A DNA stretch of 13,479 nucleotides from Streptomyces sp. NRRL F-5122 (GTDB lineage: Bacteria; Actinomycetota; Actinomycetes; Streptomycetales; Streptomycetaceae). The stretch is taken from assembly GCF_001507435.1 (NCBI RefSeq), contig NZ_LMWH01000312.1, forward strand, positions 1 through 13,479, given 5' to 3'. The notes beneath the pieces are model-generated. The model searched no databases and was not told where the DNA came from. It saw only the letters and a list, made by a program, of their open reading frames with translations. A program made the position numbers and the translations under genes. Each line of letters opens with the position of its first letter. The first letter of the stretch is position 1. Positions 13,479 to 13,479 of the stretch are shown here, piece by piece.

Positions 13479-13479
13479 G

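Noticed and set aside
1..13479. CRISPR array or prophage
   Set aside because: No regularly spaced repeats, Cas genes, integrase or phage structural genes were seen on either strand.

Overview
The window reads as high-GC actinobacterial DNA, most likely Streptomyces or a close relative. The evidence is the strongly GC-biased third codon positions, frequent GTG starts, and the families present: a GntR/FCD regulator, a YxaF/LmrA-type TetR, a Streptomyces-style IS5-family transposase, IS110 debris, a NACHT ATPase fragment and a Doc-like toxin-antitoxin pair. No replication gene, phage structural gene, rRNA, tRNA or CRISPR array was found.

The intact core spans about 2.4-8.5 kb. It is a compact catabolic unit: a GntR regulator on the minus strand, and divergent from it five plus-strand genes in the order ligU - ligJ - ligK - ligI - MFS transporter. 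The four enzymes match the lower half of the protocatechuate 4,5-cleavage (gallate/syringate) route. LigI opens 2-pyrone-4,6-dicarboxylate (PDC) to 4-oxalomesaconate, LigU isomerises it, LigJ hydrates it to 4-carboxy-4-hydroxy-2-oxoadipate, and LigK cleaves that to pyruvate and oxaloacetate. The ring-cleavage dioxygenase (LigAB/DesB) and the dehydrogenase that makes PDC (LigC) are absent from the window. A transporter ends the operon instead, which suggests a unit for taking up and using PDC or a related tricarboxylate. The enzyme genes are coupled by ATGA overlaps or short gaps. A divergent promoter/operator lies between regulator and operon, and a stem-loop spans the ligI stop codon and the transporter's ribosome binding site.

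The left flank (1-2.4 kb) holds one small intact hypothetical gene, then decayed material: a twice-frameshifted fragment of a Streptomyces coiled-coil protein, a truncated NACHT ATPase with an intact Walker A, and a minus-strand hypothetical gene whose 3' end appears to run into unrelated sequence.

The right flank (8.5-13.5 kb) is a mosaic. It holds a small membrane protein gene, an apparently intact IS5-family transposase, an IS110 transposase fragment broken by an 11-bp tandem duplication, a truncated TetR copy, a type II toxin-antitoxin pair (ribbon-helix-helix-like antitoxin and Doc-like toxin), a frameshifted small gene, about 1 kb without a recognisable gene, and the C-terminal half of a TetR regulator leaving the window at the right edge. 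The TetR 3' region occurs twice in the same orientation, about 2.5 kb apart. The whole looks like a functional catabolic island in a rearranged, IS-rich accessory region.
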